Shown here in pieces: positions 53,884-61,621 of a stretch of DNA of 64,000 bases. The notes beneath the pieces were generated by a model. It saw only the letters and a program-made list of their open reading frames with translations. It was not told the DNA's origin and did not search any database. The first letter of the stretch is position 1. Every line of letters begins with the position of its first letter. Source of the DNA: Desulfatitalea sp. BRH_c12 (GTDB lineage Bacteria; Desulfobacterota; Desulfobacteria; Desulfobacterales; Desulfosarcinaceae); assembly GCA_000961655.1 (NCBI GenBank), contig LADR01000018.1:87465-151464 (forward strand). Direction: 5' to 3'. The translations under genes and the position numbers were made by a program.

Positions 53884-53945
53884 GACATCTCCCGTACAGC
53901 TGTTACCGTGCAAAAGGAGGGCATCTCGGGATGTCGCGATTTTGC
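53884..53945 (-). other. Candidate expression platform of the c-di-GMP riboswitch
   Basis: Two competing pairings can be drawn between the aptamer and the start codon: GCAAAA (53945-53940) with UUUUGC (53915-53910), and GACATCCCG (53935-53927) with CGGGAGATGTC (53894-53884). They overlap, so only one can form at a time. Neither is followed by a U-tract, so transcription termination of the classical kind is not evident. Confidence 0.4.
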
Positions 53946-54035
53946 TCGGAAGCCCTGCTGCCATATCCTTCACTCAAGAACCTTTAGTCAGCGGTTTTGC
54001 GCCCCACCCTTTCGAGTGGTTTGCCGTTCGTTCAC
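53944..54035 (-). promoter_or_regulatory. Class I c-di-GMP (GEMM-I) riboswitch
   Basis: Read on the minus strand, the leader shows the defining GEMM-I elements in the right order: GGCAAACC (54025-54018), the tetraloop hairpin ACTCGAAAGGGT, GGCGCAAAACC (to 53993), CTGACTAAAGG, and GGCAGCAGGGCTTCCG closing near 53944. The Vibrio Vc2 aptamer has GGGCAAACC, GAAA tetraloop, GACGCAAAGCC, GGCCTAA and GGTAGCGGGGTTACCG in the same places. It lies about 145 bases before the ATG of the giant surface protein, on the same strand. Aptamer boundaries are approximate. Whether c-di-GMP turns expression on or off is not readable. Confidence 0.88.
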
Positions 54036-54073
54036 GAATTTGAATACAAAGTTCTCTTACTGTCGGAGGGGAT

Positions 54074-54090
54074 AGCAAATAGGGTGCCAG
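54074..54090 (-). promoter_or_regulatory. Sigma-54 promoter of the giant envelope operon
   Basis: On the minus strand, CTGGCACCCTATTTGCT matches the RpoN consensus YTGGCAC-N5-TTGCW exactly, with the -24 GG in 54084-54089 and the -12 GC at 54076-54075. Transcription would start near 54063, about 28 bases before the riboswitch, and read into the giant gene. Sigma-54 promoters need an enhancer-binding protein; palindromes at 54205-54214 (TCAGGCCTGA) and 54149-54166 (TACCA...TGGTA) are candidate sites. Confidence 0.82.
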
Positions 54091-54448
54091 GAGATGATTT
54101 TGAAATTTCTTCTCTCTTTTTATATAGGTAGAATTGATTCACCGGGCGCTACCAGGCAGGTTGGTAATGGCGATTTGAAACCGGCATGGATGGCTTATTA
54201 ACCGTCAGGCCTGATGATTTGTATACTTTTGAAGTCACCTTGGATGTAAAATCGTGCAGAACAAACGATCCTAAGCGTCAATAAAACAACGACCGAGTGG
54301 CCACGTGATTTTGTCTTGCTTAAAAAAGGCAAGGGCTGGGCCTGCTCATGGCATTGATGCGCAAAGACTCAGTCCAATGACAGGTGGATGTTTACATGGA
54401 ATGGACACGCAGAATGGTCGTGTATGATAAAAAACACACCCCTACGTC
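54091..54448. other. Upstream region of the giant operon without a gene
   Basis: AT-rich, about 360 bases. It holds TCAGGCCTGA (54205-54214), a perfect 10-base palindrome about 115 bases upstream of the sigma-54 -24 box, the usual distance for an enhancer-binding protein. I see no coding potential beyond the ycaO remnant that follows. Confidence 0.4.
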
Positions 54449-54570
54449 AGTAGATAGATCTGGCCCGCGACGACTTGGACCAGCGGGTCGTGCGGCTATC
54501 GTGCCTGGCATGGGATTGCTTGACGATTTCGACCGGTTCTCGCGCGTCCAGCCACGTTGTGTCGGACCAT
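54449..54570 (+). pseudogene. Remnant of the 3' end of a ycaO gene
   Basis: In one plus-strand frame the segment encodes AAIVPGMGLLDDFDRFSRVQP and a stop, matching RAIVPGMELLGDFDRFSRVHP at the end of the intact ycaO gene on the opposite strand at 57240-57370. Bases upstream (GATCTGGCCCGCGACGACTT) match the intact gene too. Only about 40 codons remain. Directly after it, 54584-54620 matches, inverted, the end of the aldo-keto reductase gene and its downstream bases (57004-57040) with four mismatches, so the whole junction was copied in inverted orientation. Confidence 0.82.
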
Positions 54571-54645
54571 AGTCGTCGGGTTGGGCCAACAGGTAGCGTC
54601 TACAAGGACTCGTTGTGTCGCTATGGTCGCGGCATAAAGGTTGAC

Positions 54646-56085
54646 ATGCCCATAGTCGAGCAACATTTTCAAAAACGCAAATCGGAGGTGATCATCACGC
54701 GTTCAATATCTGAACGATCAACGGCCAACGGGCCAACGGGCGAACCGGCCAATGGGCAACGGCCCGATCCTTCCTGGTGGCGGCAACTGCTGGCGGTCGA
54801 TCGCGGCGAGTGGCGACCGCTTTTCTGGTCGTTCAGCTACTTCTTCGCCCTGCTTTGCGGGTATTATATCGTACGCCCGATGCGCGACGAAATGGCGATA
54901 GCCGGCGGGGTGGAACATCTTCAGTGGATGTTCAGCGGCACCTTCCTGGTCATGCTGGCGGCGGTGCCTTTTTTCGGCTGGCTGGCTCGGCGCTTTGCAC
55001 CGCGTCAATTTCTACCCTACATCTACTACTTCTTCATCGCCAACCTCTTTCTATTTTACTTATTGTTCAGATCGAACCTGACGCACGTCTACGTGGCCCG
55101 CGCTTTTTTCATCTGGGCGAGCGTTTTTAATCTTTTCATCGTCTCCATCTTCTGGAGCTTTATGGCCGATATCTATTCCAATGCCCAGGCCAAACGCTTA
55201 TTTGGCGTGATCGCCGCTGGCGGCACGGCCGGCGCCTTGACCGGCCCGGTCTTGACAGCCACGCTGGTCTTACCTTTGGGGCCGACCAATCTACTGCTGC
55301 TCTCGGCGGCTTTTCTGGGCTGGGCGGTTTGGTGCATTCACCGGCTGGTTGCCTGGCGCAGGACAACTGCAGCTGACATACAGCCGGACGCCACAGCGGG
55401 CCGTTCCAACGACCGTGCGGTAGGGGGAAGCGTCTTGGCAGGGGTCCGGTTGATTTTTCAATCACCCTACCTGGCCGGTATCTGCCTGCTGATGCTACTG
55501 TTTACAACGCTGTCCACGTTTCTCTATTTCCAGCAGGCGCACATTGTCGCGGAGCATTTCAGCGACCCGGCCCGACGCACGGCGCTTTTCGCTGCCATGG
55601 ATTTTACCGTCAACGCCTTGACCTTGGCCACTCAAATTTTCTTGACCAATCGCATCGTCGATCGCCTCGGTCTTGCCTGGACCCTGGCTTTAGTCCCTTT
55701 ACTGCTGGTCGCGGGCTTTTTGCTGTTAGGCGTCCTGTCGCTCTTGTGGGTGGTTGTAGCCGTACAGGTTCTGCGCCGCGCGGGCAATTACGCCGTCATG
55801 CGACCGGCCCGTGAAATGCTGTATGTGGTTCTCACCAAAGAAGAAAAATACAAAGCGAAAAACGTCATCGACACTGTCATTTACCGAGGCGGCGATGCTG
55901 TCAGCGCCTGGGTATACGCCGGCATGCAAGCCATCGGACTGACCGCTGCCGGAATCTCGCTGGTGGCCATGCCGCTGGCGGCCGTGTGGGCCTGGATCGC
56001 TTACAGATTAGGCCGTCGCCAGGAACAGATTGCGGCCGGCGGGCCGGCCGACCCGGCGGACACATCGAGGAGGAAACCATCATGA
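54646..56085 (+). CDS. ATP/ADP-translocase-like (MFS-related) membrane carrier
   Basis: A protein of 479 residues with about 12 hydrophobic helices. Landmarks: PLFWSFSYFFALLCGYYIVRPMRDEMAIAGG near the first helix, NLFIVSIFWSFMADIYSNAQAKRLFGVIAAGGTAGALTGP, and a C-terminal conserved block VVLTKEEKYKAKNVIDTVIYRGGDAVSAWVYAGM. This pattern belongs to the TLC/NTT-like branch of the MFS fold seen in free-living bacteria, where the solute is unproven; true nucleotide exchange is known only for intracellular parasites and plastids. Start 54646 has AAAGG 5 bases upstream; longer frames run into the ycaO remnant. Its stop overlaps the reductase start (ATGA), so the two are coupled. Confidence 0.85.
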   Translation: MPIVEQHFQKRKSEVIITRSISERSTANGPTGEPANGQRPDPSWWRQLLAVDRGEWRPLFWSFSYFFALLCGYYIVRPMRDEMAIAGGVEHLQWMFSGTFLVMLAAVPFFGWLARRFAPRQFLPYIYYFFIANLFLFYLLFRSNLTHVYVARAFFIWASVFNLFIVSIFWSFMADIYSNAQAKRLFGVIAAGGTAGALTGPVLTATLVLPLGPTNLLLLSAAFLGWAVWCIHRLVAWRRTTAADIQPDATAGRSNDRAVGGSVLAGVRLIFQSPYLAGICLLMLLFTTLSTFLYFQQAHIVAEHFSDPARRTALFAAMDFTVNALTLATQIFLTNRIVDRLGLAWTLALVPLLLVAGFLLLGVLSLLWVVVAVQVLRRAGNYAVMRPAREMLYVVLTKEEKYKAKNVIDTVIYRGGDAVSAWVYAGMQAIGLTAAGISLVAMPLAAVWAWIAYRLGRRQEQIAAGGPADPADTSRRKPS

Positions 56086-57017
56086 ACAAGTACTGTTTTT
56101 CTATATCGCGCCGCACTTTCATCAAAGGTGCGGGCGCTTTTGCAGTCGCAGCCACACTGACACCCGGCCGGTTATTGGGCCAGGACGCCACCCCGATTTT
56201 GCGCCCCATCCCCTCTTCGGGTGAAATGCTGCCGGTCATCGGCATGGGGACATCGCAGACCTTCGATGTCGGAGAGAATCCGGCAGTGAGAGCACAGCTG
56301 GCCGAAGTGGTTAACGTCTTTTTCGAAAAGGGAGGTACACTGATCGACACATCGCCGATGTATGGCCGGTCCGAGTCGGTCGTCGGGGACTTGCTCGAGG
56401 CCACCGCCAACCATGCAAAAGTGTTTGCCGCCACGAAGGTCTGGACCGACGGACGCCAGGACGGTATTGCACAGATGCAGCAGTCGATGCAGCGTATGGG
56501 AGTCGATGTCATGGACCTGATGCAGATACACAATTTACGCGACTGGCGCACCCATCTGCCGGTTTTGAGGGAGTGGAAACAGCAAGGCCGCTTCCGCTAT
56601 ATCGGCATTACGACTTCGCACGGCCGTTATCATGAGGAATTGGCGCGCATTTTAAAAACAGAAAGTTTTGATTTCGTCCAGTTCACCTACAACATCGAAG
56701 ATCGCGCGGTAGAAGAAAGTCTTCTGTCCATTGCCGCCGACCGTGGCATCGCCACCCTGATCAACCGCCCCTTTCAGCGCAGCGCCATGTTCCGCAAAGT
56801 CAGAGATGTAGATCTTCCGGAATGGAGTAAAGAGTTTGATTGCCGCTCATGGGGTCAGTACTTTTTAAAGTTTATTGTCGCCCACCCGGCAGTGACCTGC
56901 GTGATTCCGGCCACCTCCAAGGTCCGTCACATGGAAGACAATATGGGCGCGGGATTCGGGCGACTGCCGGATGAGGGCATGCGCAGGCGGATGGTGGCGT
57001 TTTACGAATCCTTGTAG
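56082..57017 (+). CDS. Tat-exported aldo-keto reductase
   Basis: A protein of 311 residues. The N-terminus ISRRTFIKGAGAFAVAATL is a twin-arginine signal (SRRTFIK), so the enzyme is likely exported folded. The AKR tetrad is present: Asp and Tyr in TLIDTSPMYGRSESVVG, Lys in VFAATKVW, His in MDLMQIHNL. Family members reduce aldehydes or ketones with NADPH, but a periplasmic location makes a different cofactor source or a quinone partner likely. GAGGAGG precedes ATG 56082, and the gene overlaps the carrier upstream, so they act together. The gene is convergent with ycaO. Substrate unknown. Confidence 0.92.
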   Translation: MNKYCFSISRRTFIKGAGAFAVAATLTPGRLLGQDATPILRPIPSSGEMLPVIGMGTSQTFDVGENPAVRAQLAEVVNVFFEKGGTLIDTSPMYGRSESVVGDLLEATANHAKVFAATKVWTDGRQDGIAQMQQSMQRMGVDVMDLMQIHNLRDWRTHLPVLREWKQQGRFRYIGITTSHGRYHEELARILKTESFDFVQFTYNIEDRAVEESLLSIAADRGIATLINRPFQRSAMFRKVRDVDLPEWSKEFDCRSWGQYFLKFIVAHPAVTCVIPATSKVRHMEDNMGAGFGRLPDEGMRRRMVAFYESL

Positions 57018-57214
57018 ACGCTGCCCGTTGGCCTAACCCGTTTGCCCGTCGGCCCGGGTCCGACGAACGGGAAGTCTGTGCAAAGAACGCGTGTCTTACG
57101 CACCGGGGGAACACAAGGTTCGCCCCTACAGGTGAAACGAGATGCCGGTCGCGATGAGTGCAGCGGTGCGTTAACGCACCAACGGTTCTTTGGGTAATGG
57201 GCCAACGGCTTAGG
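57018..57214. other. Convergent intergenic segment
   Basis: Between the aldo-keto reductase and ycaO ends. It contains GTTCGCCCCTACAGG, a partial copy of the GGGCGA-type repeats, and GGTGCGTTAACGCACC (a perfect palindrome near 57167-57182). The degenerate inverted copy at 54571-54620 lacks most of this segment, so it was either inserted here or deleted there. Confidence 0.55.
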
Positions 57215-58933
57215 CTATTGGTCAACGAACCGCAAATAATGCCCGTACAACCGTGGATGGACGCGCGAGAACCGGTCGAAATCGCCAAGCAGTTCCATGC
57301 CAGGCACGATGGCCCGTACAACCGGCAGGTCCAGATCGGCGCGGGTCAGATCGATGTAGATCGGTTCGAAGCCGTTGGCTGACAACAGCTGCTCGAGCAG
57401 GGCCAGGTTTGCTTCCGGATCGCCCTGGTCGTAGTCCGGCAGCGCTTCGATCGGCACACGCACGGGCGCGGGCGCCAGCGGCCGGGAGGGTGGGCTGTTG
57501 GGATAAGGATAGGGCGTTTCGGTCAGGGCAGAGAGCAGGGCCCGGCGTGCATCCAGATGCGCGCCGGTACCGGCAGCGACTTGGCCGTCGGCGCCCATCA
57601 CGAAACACTTGCAGCAGGGCACCCCCAGCGGACCGGTCACATCGAGAAATCCCACGTGAACGCCCCTTTCGGCGTAGCTTTGCAGCAGCCGGGCGGTGCG
57701 GGCATCGCCGGTTTCCACATCAAAGCACAGATCCGGGGTATAAGGTGTCACCGCCGCGCTGTCGCGTTCGATCACCTCCAGCAGGGCCTTGCACTTGGCC
57801 TCGGCCAGGGAGGCGCCCGCGCCCAGGCCATTGGATCCCAGTCCGGAAAAGAGCTTCACTTCGTCCAGATTGCTGAACAGGAACACGCATTGGACTGGCA
57901 CCAGGATAGACCGCGCCCCGGAGGCGGCGCTCGTGCGGCCTTCCAGCCAGTACAAGGGGTCGTCGCTGTAGGGCGCTTCCAGCCCTAATCGGTTGGGATC
58001 CAGCGCAGCCTTGCCTTGCCGATGCAGTTCCGACAAGCGCGCCCGGGTCAGCGGATAAGGATGGCGATACCCATGCACCCGGTCATGCGCAATGCTGGCG
58101 TAGGACGAGACCCGCTCGACAATCTCCATGACGCAGGCCACCCTGGCCACTTCCAGCGCCAAACCCCTGCCATAGGAAATCTGTTCACCGGCGAGCCGGT
58201 ACTGATGACGACCGCAATCTACAGACAAGGCCACTTGCCAGTGGCGCAACAGAGCGATCGGGCTTAACGAGGCCTCATGGCGCATCTCCGCGTCGACCTG
58301 AATGCCGGCCTGCGCCAACCGCTCAAGAGCCAAGGCGGTCAAGGCCGCCGGATCGGCGCTTTTCGCGACAACCGGTTTGTTTTGGGGCCCTATGTCGGCC
58401 GCCAGCCGTTCAAGTGGCGCGCAGACCGCCATGGCGCTTGCAATGCTTTGCGGATCGGTCGGCGCCGGTAGCCCGACTTGCTTTGGCGTCGGCAGCGGCG
58501 CATGTTCGAAAAAATTGGGGCGCAACTGTTCGATCCAGCGCCGGTGCAAGGGGTGGTCCGCACGTCGCTGGGCCTTTATGAAGATGAAGGGCGAGGCGTG
58601 CGCCAGGCGATCCTGAACACCGGCTGGAAAATGTCTACCCAGTGCAGTAAACTGCGGCAGCAGCAGGCAGGCTTCCAGGAACAGCGCTTTAAGAAACAGA
58701 TCGTCCCCGGCGGCCTGCCGGATGCCGTTTTTCAGCGCTTGCGGCTCCCAGGCGGCGATCAGGCGCAACAAGTACTTGCGCATGAACTCGTCATTGGGGT
58801 GCGCGCGGCACCAGGCCACAGTGCTGTCAAAATCGCGATCATCGGCCGGCACGCAGTCGAAATAGCCGGTTGCGGCTTCAGTCGCGATGCGGGTCAAGCG
58901 GTAATGTTGAACATCCGGTGCGTCTCCATCCAT
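57215..58933 (-). CDS. YcaO domain protein
   Basis: A protein of 572 residues. The C-terminal ~370 residues are a YcaO domain: YGRGLALEVARVACVMEIVERVSSY and GSNGLGAGASLAEAKCKALLEVIERDS carry the Glu residues that bind ATP and magnesium. The N-terminal ~190 residues are a helical extension (KYLLRLIAAWEPQALKNGIRQ). YcaO enzymes activate backbone amides with ATP to make azolines, thioamides or amidines, or assist ribosomal S12 methylthiolation in E. coli. The C-terminus is HYLRFVDQ, without the Pro-rich tail of leader-dependent azoline cyclodehydratases, and no TfuA or E1-like partner gene is next to it. GAGGGA supports the start at 58933. Function open. Confidence 0.88.
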   Translation of the reverse strand: MDGDAPDVQHYRLTRIATEAATGYFDCVPADDRDFDSTVAWCRAHPNDEFMRKYLLRLIAAWEPQALKNGIRQAAGDDLFLKALFLEACLLLPQFTALGRHFPAGVQDRLAHASPFIFIKAQRRADHPLHRRWIEQLRPNFFEHAPLPTPKQVGLPAPTDPQSIASAMAVCAPLERLAADIGPQNKPVVAKSADPAALTALALERLAQAGIQVDAEMRHEASLSPIALLRHWQVALSVDCGRHQYRLAGEQISYGRGLALEVARVACVMEIVERVSSYASIAHDRVHGYRHPYPLTRARLSELHRQGKAALDPNRLGLEAPYSDDPLYWLEGRTSAASGARSILVPVQCVFLFSNLDEVKLFSGLGSNGLGAGASLAEAKCKALLEVIERDSAAVTPYTPDLCFDVETGDARTARLLQSYAERGVHVGFLDVTGPLGVPCCKCFVMGADGQVAAGTGAHLDARRALLSALTETPYPYPNSPPSRPLAPAPVRVPIEALPDYDQGDPEANLALLEQLLSANGFEPIYIDLTRADLDLPVVRAIVPGMELLGDFDRFSRVHPRLYGHYLRFVDQ

Positions 58934-59536
58934 AATAATCCCTCGATATCATCCAACGCGTTTTTTAGCCCTCTTCCCATAGATGCCGCCCGGGGTCAAG
59001 GGACCCGGCGCTGCCTCGTAGCCAACCAGCACAAGATACGTTCCATTTGGGATAGCCTTGTGTGCGCCCTACGCGTTGAACGGGACACAGTACCGGACGT
59101 GCAGGTATCGTCAACATTCGTAACTGCGGCCACACCGTGACGGCGTTTATCGCAGGGGACACTCCTGTAGGGGCGACCGGCGGTCGCCCACGCGGCGCAA
59201 GGATCTGCGGTGCTGGCACGCTCGGGCGCGATCCTTGGTTTTCCGCACCAATGATTGCTTGTATGTTGGTTTGTGCACCCGCACCGGGCGACCGCCGGTC
59301 GCCCCTACAACGATGCTCAACGCCATACCCCGCATTACCCTTCGGCGCCATTTTCCCGGTAACTGCAATCCTTGAACGTTACACCGGTTTATCTTGGCAC
59401 CGTGCTACCTGTGTGGGCGAACCTGTGAACGGGACATTATTGGAGGCCTCGGCATGAGTGGCTTCAGCCCGCCGTTGCATGGCCCACTGGTTGCCCTTAT
59501 GTTGACAGGACATTCTTGATGCCTGAGGAGAAACCG
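58934..59536. other. Repeat-rich intergenic region
   Basis: About 600 bases between ycaO and the next supported gene. Its middle is the inverted GGGCGACC repeat pair (59167-59308). On either side I see no convincing coding frame or promoter; the ycaO promoter should lie just right of 58933. Confidence 0.5.
59167..59308. repeat. REP-like palindrome pair, GGGCGACC family
   Basis: GTAGGGGCGACCGGCGGTCG at 59167 and, in inverted orientation, GGGCGACCGCCGGTCGCCCC ending CTAC at 59308 bracket about 96 bases. The right half also occurs alone at 17333. Structure parallels the GTGGGCA pairs at 7346 and 63362. Confidence 0.85.
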
Positions 59537-60013
59537 ATGAAAGATGGAAAAGATAAGGTAACGGACCAAATGCGCAAATGGCTGCCTGAGCTGTATGGCC
59601 CTCCCGGCTCACCAAAATCCGCCGGAGGCATGTGCACGCCAGAATCAGGCTGCCCGCCTGCCGATGCCACCGCCACGGATCTCGTGGGGATGCTGTCCGG
59701 ATCTGGTGCAGGCAAACCGCCCAAGCAGCGCCCCGCAAAAACAGAGAACGGCATCGCGGCGCTATTTAATCAGCCGCCGTTTCATGGCCGCCAGCGCCAG
59801 GTAACCGAATACGAGGGTGAAGAGAAACAGGTAGAGCAGGTTGAAGACCGGATTGGCCTCCATGGCCCCGATGCAGAAAAACCGCGTCAGCTCCACCAAG
59901 TGATAGAGCGGAAAGATGAGGGTGAAGATTCCGGCCCAATCCGGAATGCCCGAGACCGGGAAGAACGTTCCCGAAAAGAGGAACATGGGCGTGATGAACA
60001 GAAAGATGGGTAA
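59537..60013 (+). CDS. Possible small protein, uncertain (first ~75 codons in free sequence)
   Basis: GAGGAG lies 6 bases before ATG 59537, a good ribosome site. The frame gives MKDGKDKVTDQMRKWLPELY, then GPPGSPKSAGGMCTPESGCPP, then DATATDLVGMLSGSGAG. The first 75 codons occupy otherwise empty DNA; the rest (to 60013) is antisense to the ABC permease and is probably not selected for. I recognise no family. The Gly/Ser/Thr/Cys-rich middle next to a YcaO gene and an ABC exporter recalls a modified-peptide precursor, but this is speculation, and the length and the antisense overlap argue against it. Confidence 0.35.
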   Translation: MKDGKDKVTDQMRKWLPELYGPPGSPKSAGGMCTPESGCPPADATATDLVGMLSGSGAGKPPKQRPAKTENGIAALFNQPPFHGRQRQVTEYEGEEKQVEQVEDRIGLHGPDAEKPRQLHQVIERKDEGEDSGPIRNARDREERSRKEEHGRDEQKDG

Positions 60014-60553
60014 ATTGAACATGTCGACCGTCGGAATGATACCGGTAAAAAACATGCCGATAGCGCCGAAGGCCAGCCCTCCCAGAAAGGCCAGCGGGAT
60101 GCACATCAACGCATCCGGAAAAAGGGCGTAGCCCATGGGAATGAGCCCTGCGAGCATGACGCCCACGGCGGCGGCGGCCTTGGAGGCTGCCCAGACGATC
60201 TCCGCCACGATGATCTCTTCGAGGCTCACCGGCGTGGCCAGCAGGCCATCGAAAGTCTTTTGATAGTACATGCGCACGAATGAGGTATAGGTTGTTTCGA
60301 AAAACGCGTTCCACATGCAGGCCGTGGCAACCAGGGCCGGAGCCATAAAACGCGTATATTCCAAATCCAGCCCCGCGTACTGCACTACGCCGATGAGCCC
60401 CGAAAACCCCAAACCGAAAGCCACAATGTAAAATGCGGGTTCGAGAAGCGGCACCAGGAAGTTGACCCGCCATATCCGTCGGTAGGTGATCAGATTCCTG
60501 ACCCACACGTGGCGGAAGCGCAGGGATATGGCCGATAGTTCGACGTATCTCAT
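59762..60553 (-). CDS. ABC-2 type transporter permease (NodJ/DrrB-like)
   Basis: A protein of 263 residues with six predicted membrane helices: NFLVPLLEPAFYIVAFGLGF, ATPVSLEEIIVAEIVWAASK, AAVGVMLAGLIPMGYALFP, IPLAFLGGLAFGAIGMFFTGI, MFNLPIFLFITPMFLFSGTFFPVS and LLYLFLFTLVFGYLALAAM. The ABC-2 motif near the fifth helix (FLFSGTFFPVSGIPDWAGIFTLIFPLYHLVELTR) is typical of NodJ/DrrB permeases. It works with the ATPase encoded immediately upstream, with which it overlaps (ATGA), to export a lipid, oligosaccharide or drug-like compound. Start 60553 is set by this overlap; the longer frame to 60631 is rejected. Confidence 0.92.
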   Translation of the reverse strand: MRYVELSAISLRFRHVWVRNLITYRRIWRVNFLVPLLEPAFYIVAFGLGFSGLIGVVQYAGLDLEYTRFMAPALVATACMWNAFFETTYTSFVRMYYQKTFDGLLATPVSLEEIIVAEIVWAASKAAAAVGVMLAGLIPMGYALFPDALMCIPLAFLGGLAFGAIGMFFTGIIPTVDMFNLPIFLFITPMFLFSGTFFPVSGIPDWAGIFTLIFPLYHLVELTRFFCIGAMEANPVFNLLYLFLFTLVFGYLALAAMKRRLIK

Positions 60554-61518
60554 TCGCGAAGATCCCTTCCCGTCAGGCGCAGAAACACGTCCTCCAGATT
60601 CCCCGACCGAAAGACGCACGAATCCAGGCAAAACCGCTGCCGTATCACCTTCTCCAGCGTTCCGTTCAACTCGGCGTAAATGATGATGCGCTCGCCCAGA
60701 TCTTCATGTCGGACCTTGTGCTCTTTGATATAACTTTTAAGCGCATCGGTGGGGCCCTCGATTTCAATGACGCTCTCGGCCGCATGCTCGGTGATCAGGT
60801 CGCGTGGCCGGCCTTCGGCGATGATGTGGCCATGATCCACGATCATGAGCCGGTCGCACAGGCTCTCGGCCTCATCCATGTAATGGGTTGTCAGCAGCAT
60901 GGTCAACCCGCGCTTCTTGAGTGCGGAGAGTCGGTCCCAAACCTGGTGCCGGGATTGGGGGTCCAGGCCGGTGGTGGGCTCATCCAGAATCAGCAATTCA
61001 GGCTCGGCCATCAGCGACCGCGCCAGTTGCAGCCGCCGGGCCATGCCACCGGAGAGTTCCATGACCTTGGCATTGCGTTTGTTGGCCAAGGCGAAAAACG
61101 CTAACTGTGCTTCAGCACGCTCGCGGGCCACAGCGCGGTCTACGTTGAAGTAGCGGGCATAAAGCAACAGGTTCTGCTCGACTGTAAGGTCGGGATCGAG
61201 GGTGTTGTCCTGTTGGCACACGCCCAGCCGCGTGCGGATGGCGCGCCAATCGGTTCGAATGTCTAACCCGAAAACCTTCAATTCACCGCTGGTCACCGGC
61301 GAGAAGCCATACAGCATACGGATGATCGACGTTTTGCCCGCACCATTCGGACCCAGCAGACCGAAGAACTCGCCACCGTCTACCGCAAAACTCACACCGT
61401 CCACGGCCGTTAATTCGCCGAAACGCTTGACGATCTTGCGAGTTTCGATGACGCGCACGCGGTCCTTCGCCCCGTTTGCCATTACACCATATGCCTTCAC
61501 CTGAGGTTCAGAGCGCAC
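60550..61518 (-). CDS. ABC transporter ATP-binding protein (NodI/DrrA-like)
   Basis: A protein of 322 residues. Walker A LLGPNGAGKTSIIRML, signature LSGGMARRLQLAR, Walker B LLILDEPTTGLD and the switch His in LLTTHYMDEAESL are all present. The C-terminal ~80 residues (SVIEIEGPTDALKSYIKEHKVRHEDLGERIIIYAEL, ending NLEDVFLRLTGRDLRE) are the extension of the DrrA/NodI group. Start is the GTG at 61518, with AAAGGA 5 bases upstream; an internal ATG at 61482 has no such site. Overlap with the permease means a fixed stoichiometry. Exported substrate unknown. Confidence 0.94.
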   Translation of the reverse strand: MRSEPQVKAYGVMANGAKDRVRVIETRKIVKRFGELTAVDGVSFAVDGGEFFGLLGPNGAGKTSIIRMLYGFSPVTSGELKVFGLDIRTDWRAIRTRLGVCQQDNTLDPDLTVEQNLLLYARYFNVDRAVARERAEAQLAFFALANKRNAKVMELSGGMARRLQLARSLMAEPELLILDEPTTGLDPQSRHQVWDRLSALKKRGLTMLLTTHYMDEAESLCDRLMIVDHGHIIAEGRPRDLITEHAAESVIEIEGPTDALKSYIKEHKVRHEDLGERIIIYAELNGTLEKVIRQRFCLDSCVFRSGNLEDVFLRLTGRDLRE

Positions 61519-61621
61519 GTAGATCCTTTAAGAAGCGGACTCCCGTCAGCAGCAAAGCCGCCTGGTAATAGTGTCCTATGCTTCCCGTGGCACAATTAAT
61601 TTCCAGCCCTGTGTATCGCGC

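Noticed and set aside
54475..54645. 57-codon N-terminal extension of the carrier gene
   Set aside because: It reads through the ycaO remnant in the wrong frame; ATG 54646 has a ribosome site and precedes the conserved part.
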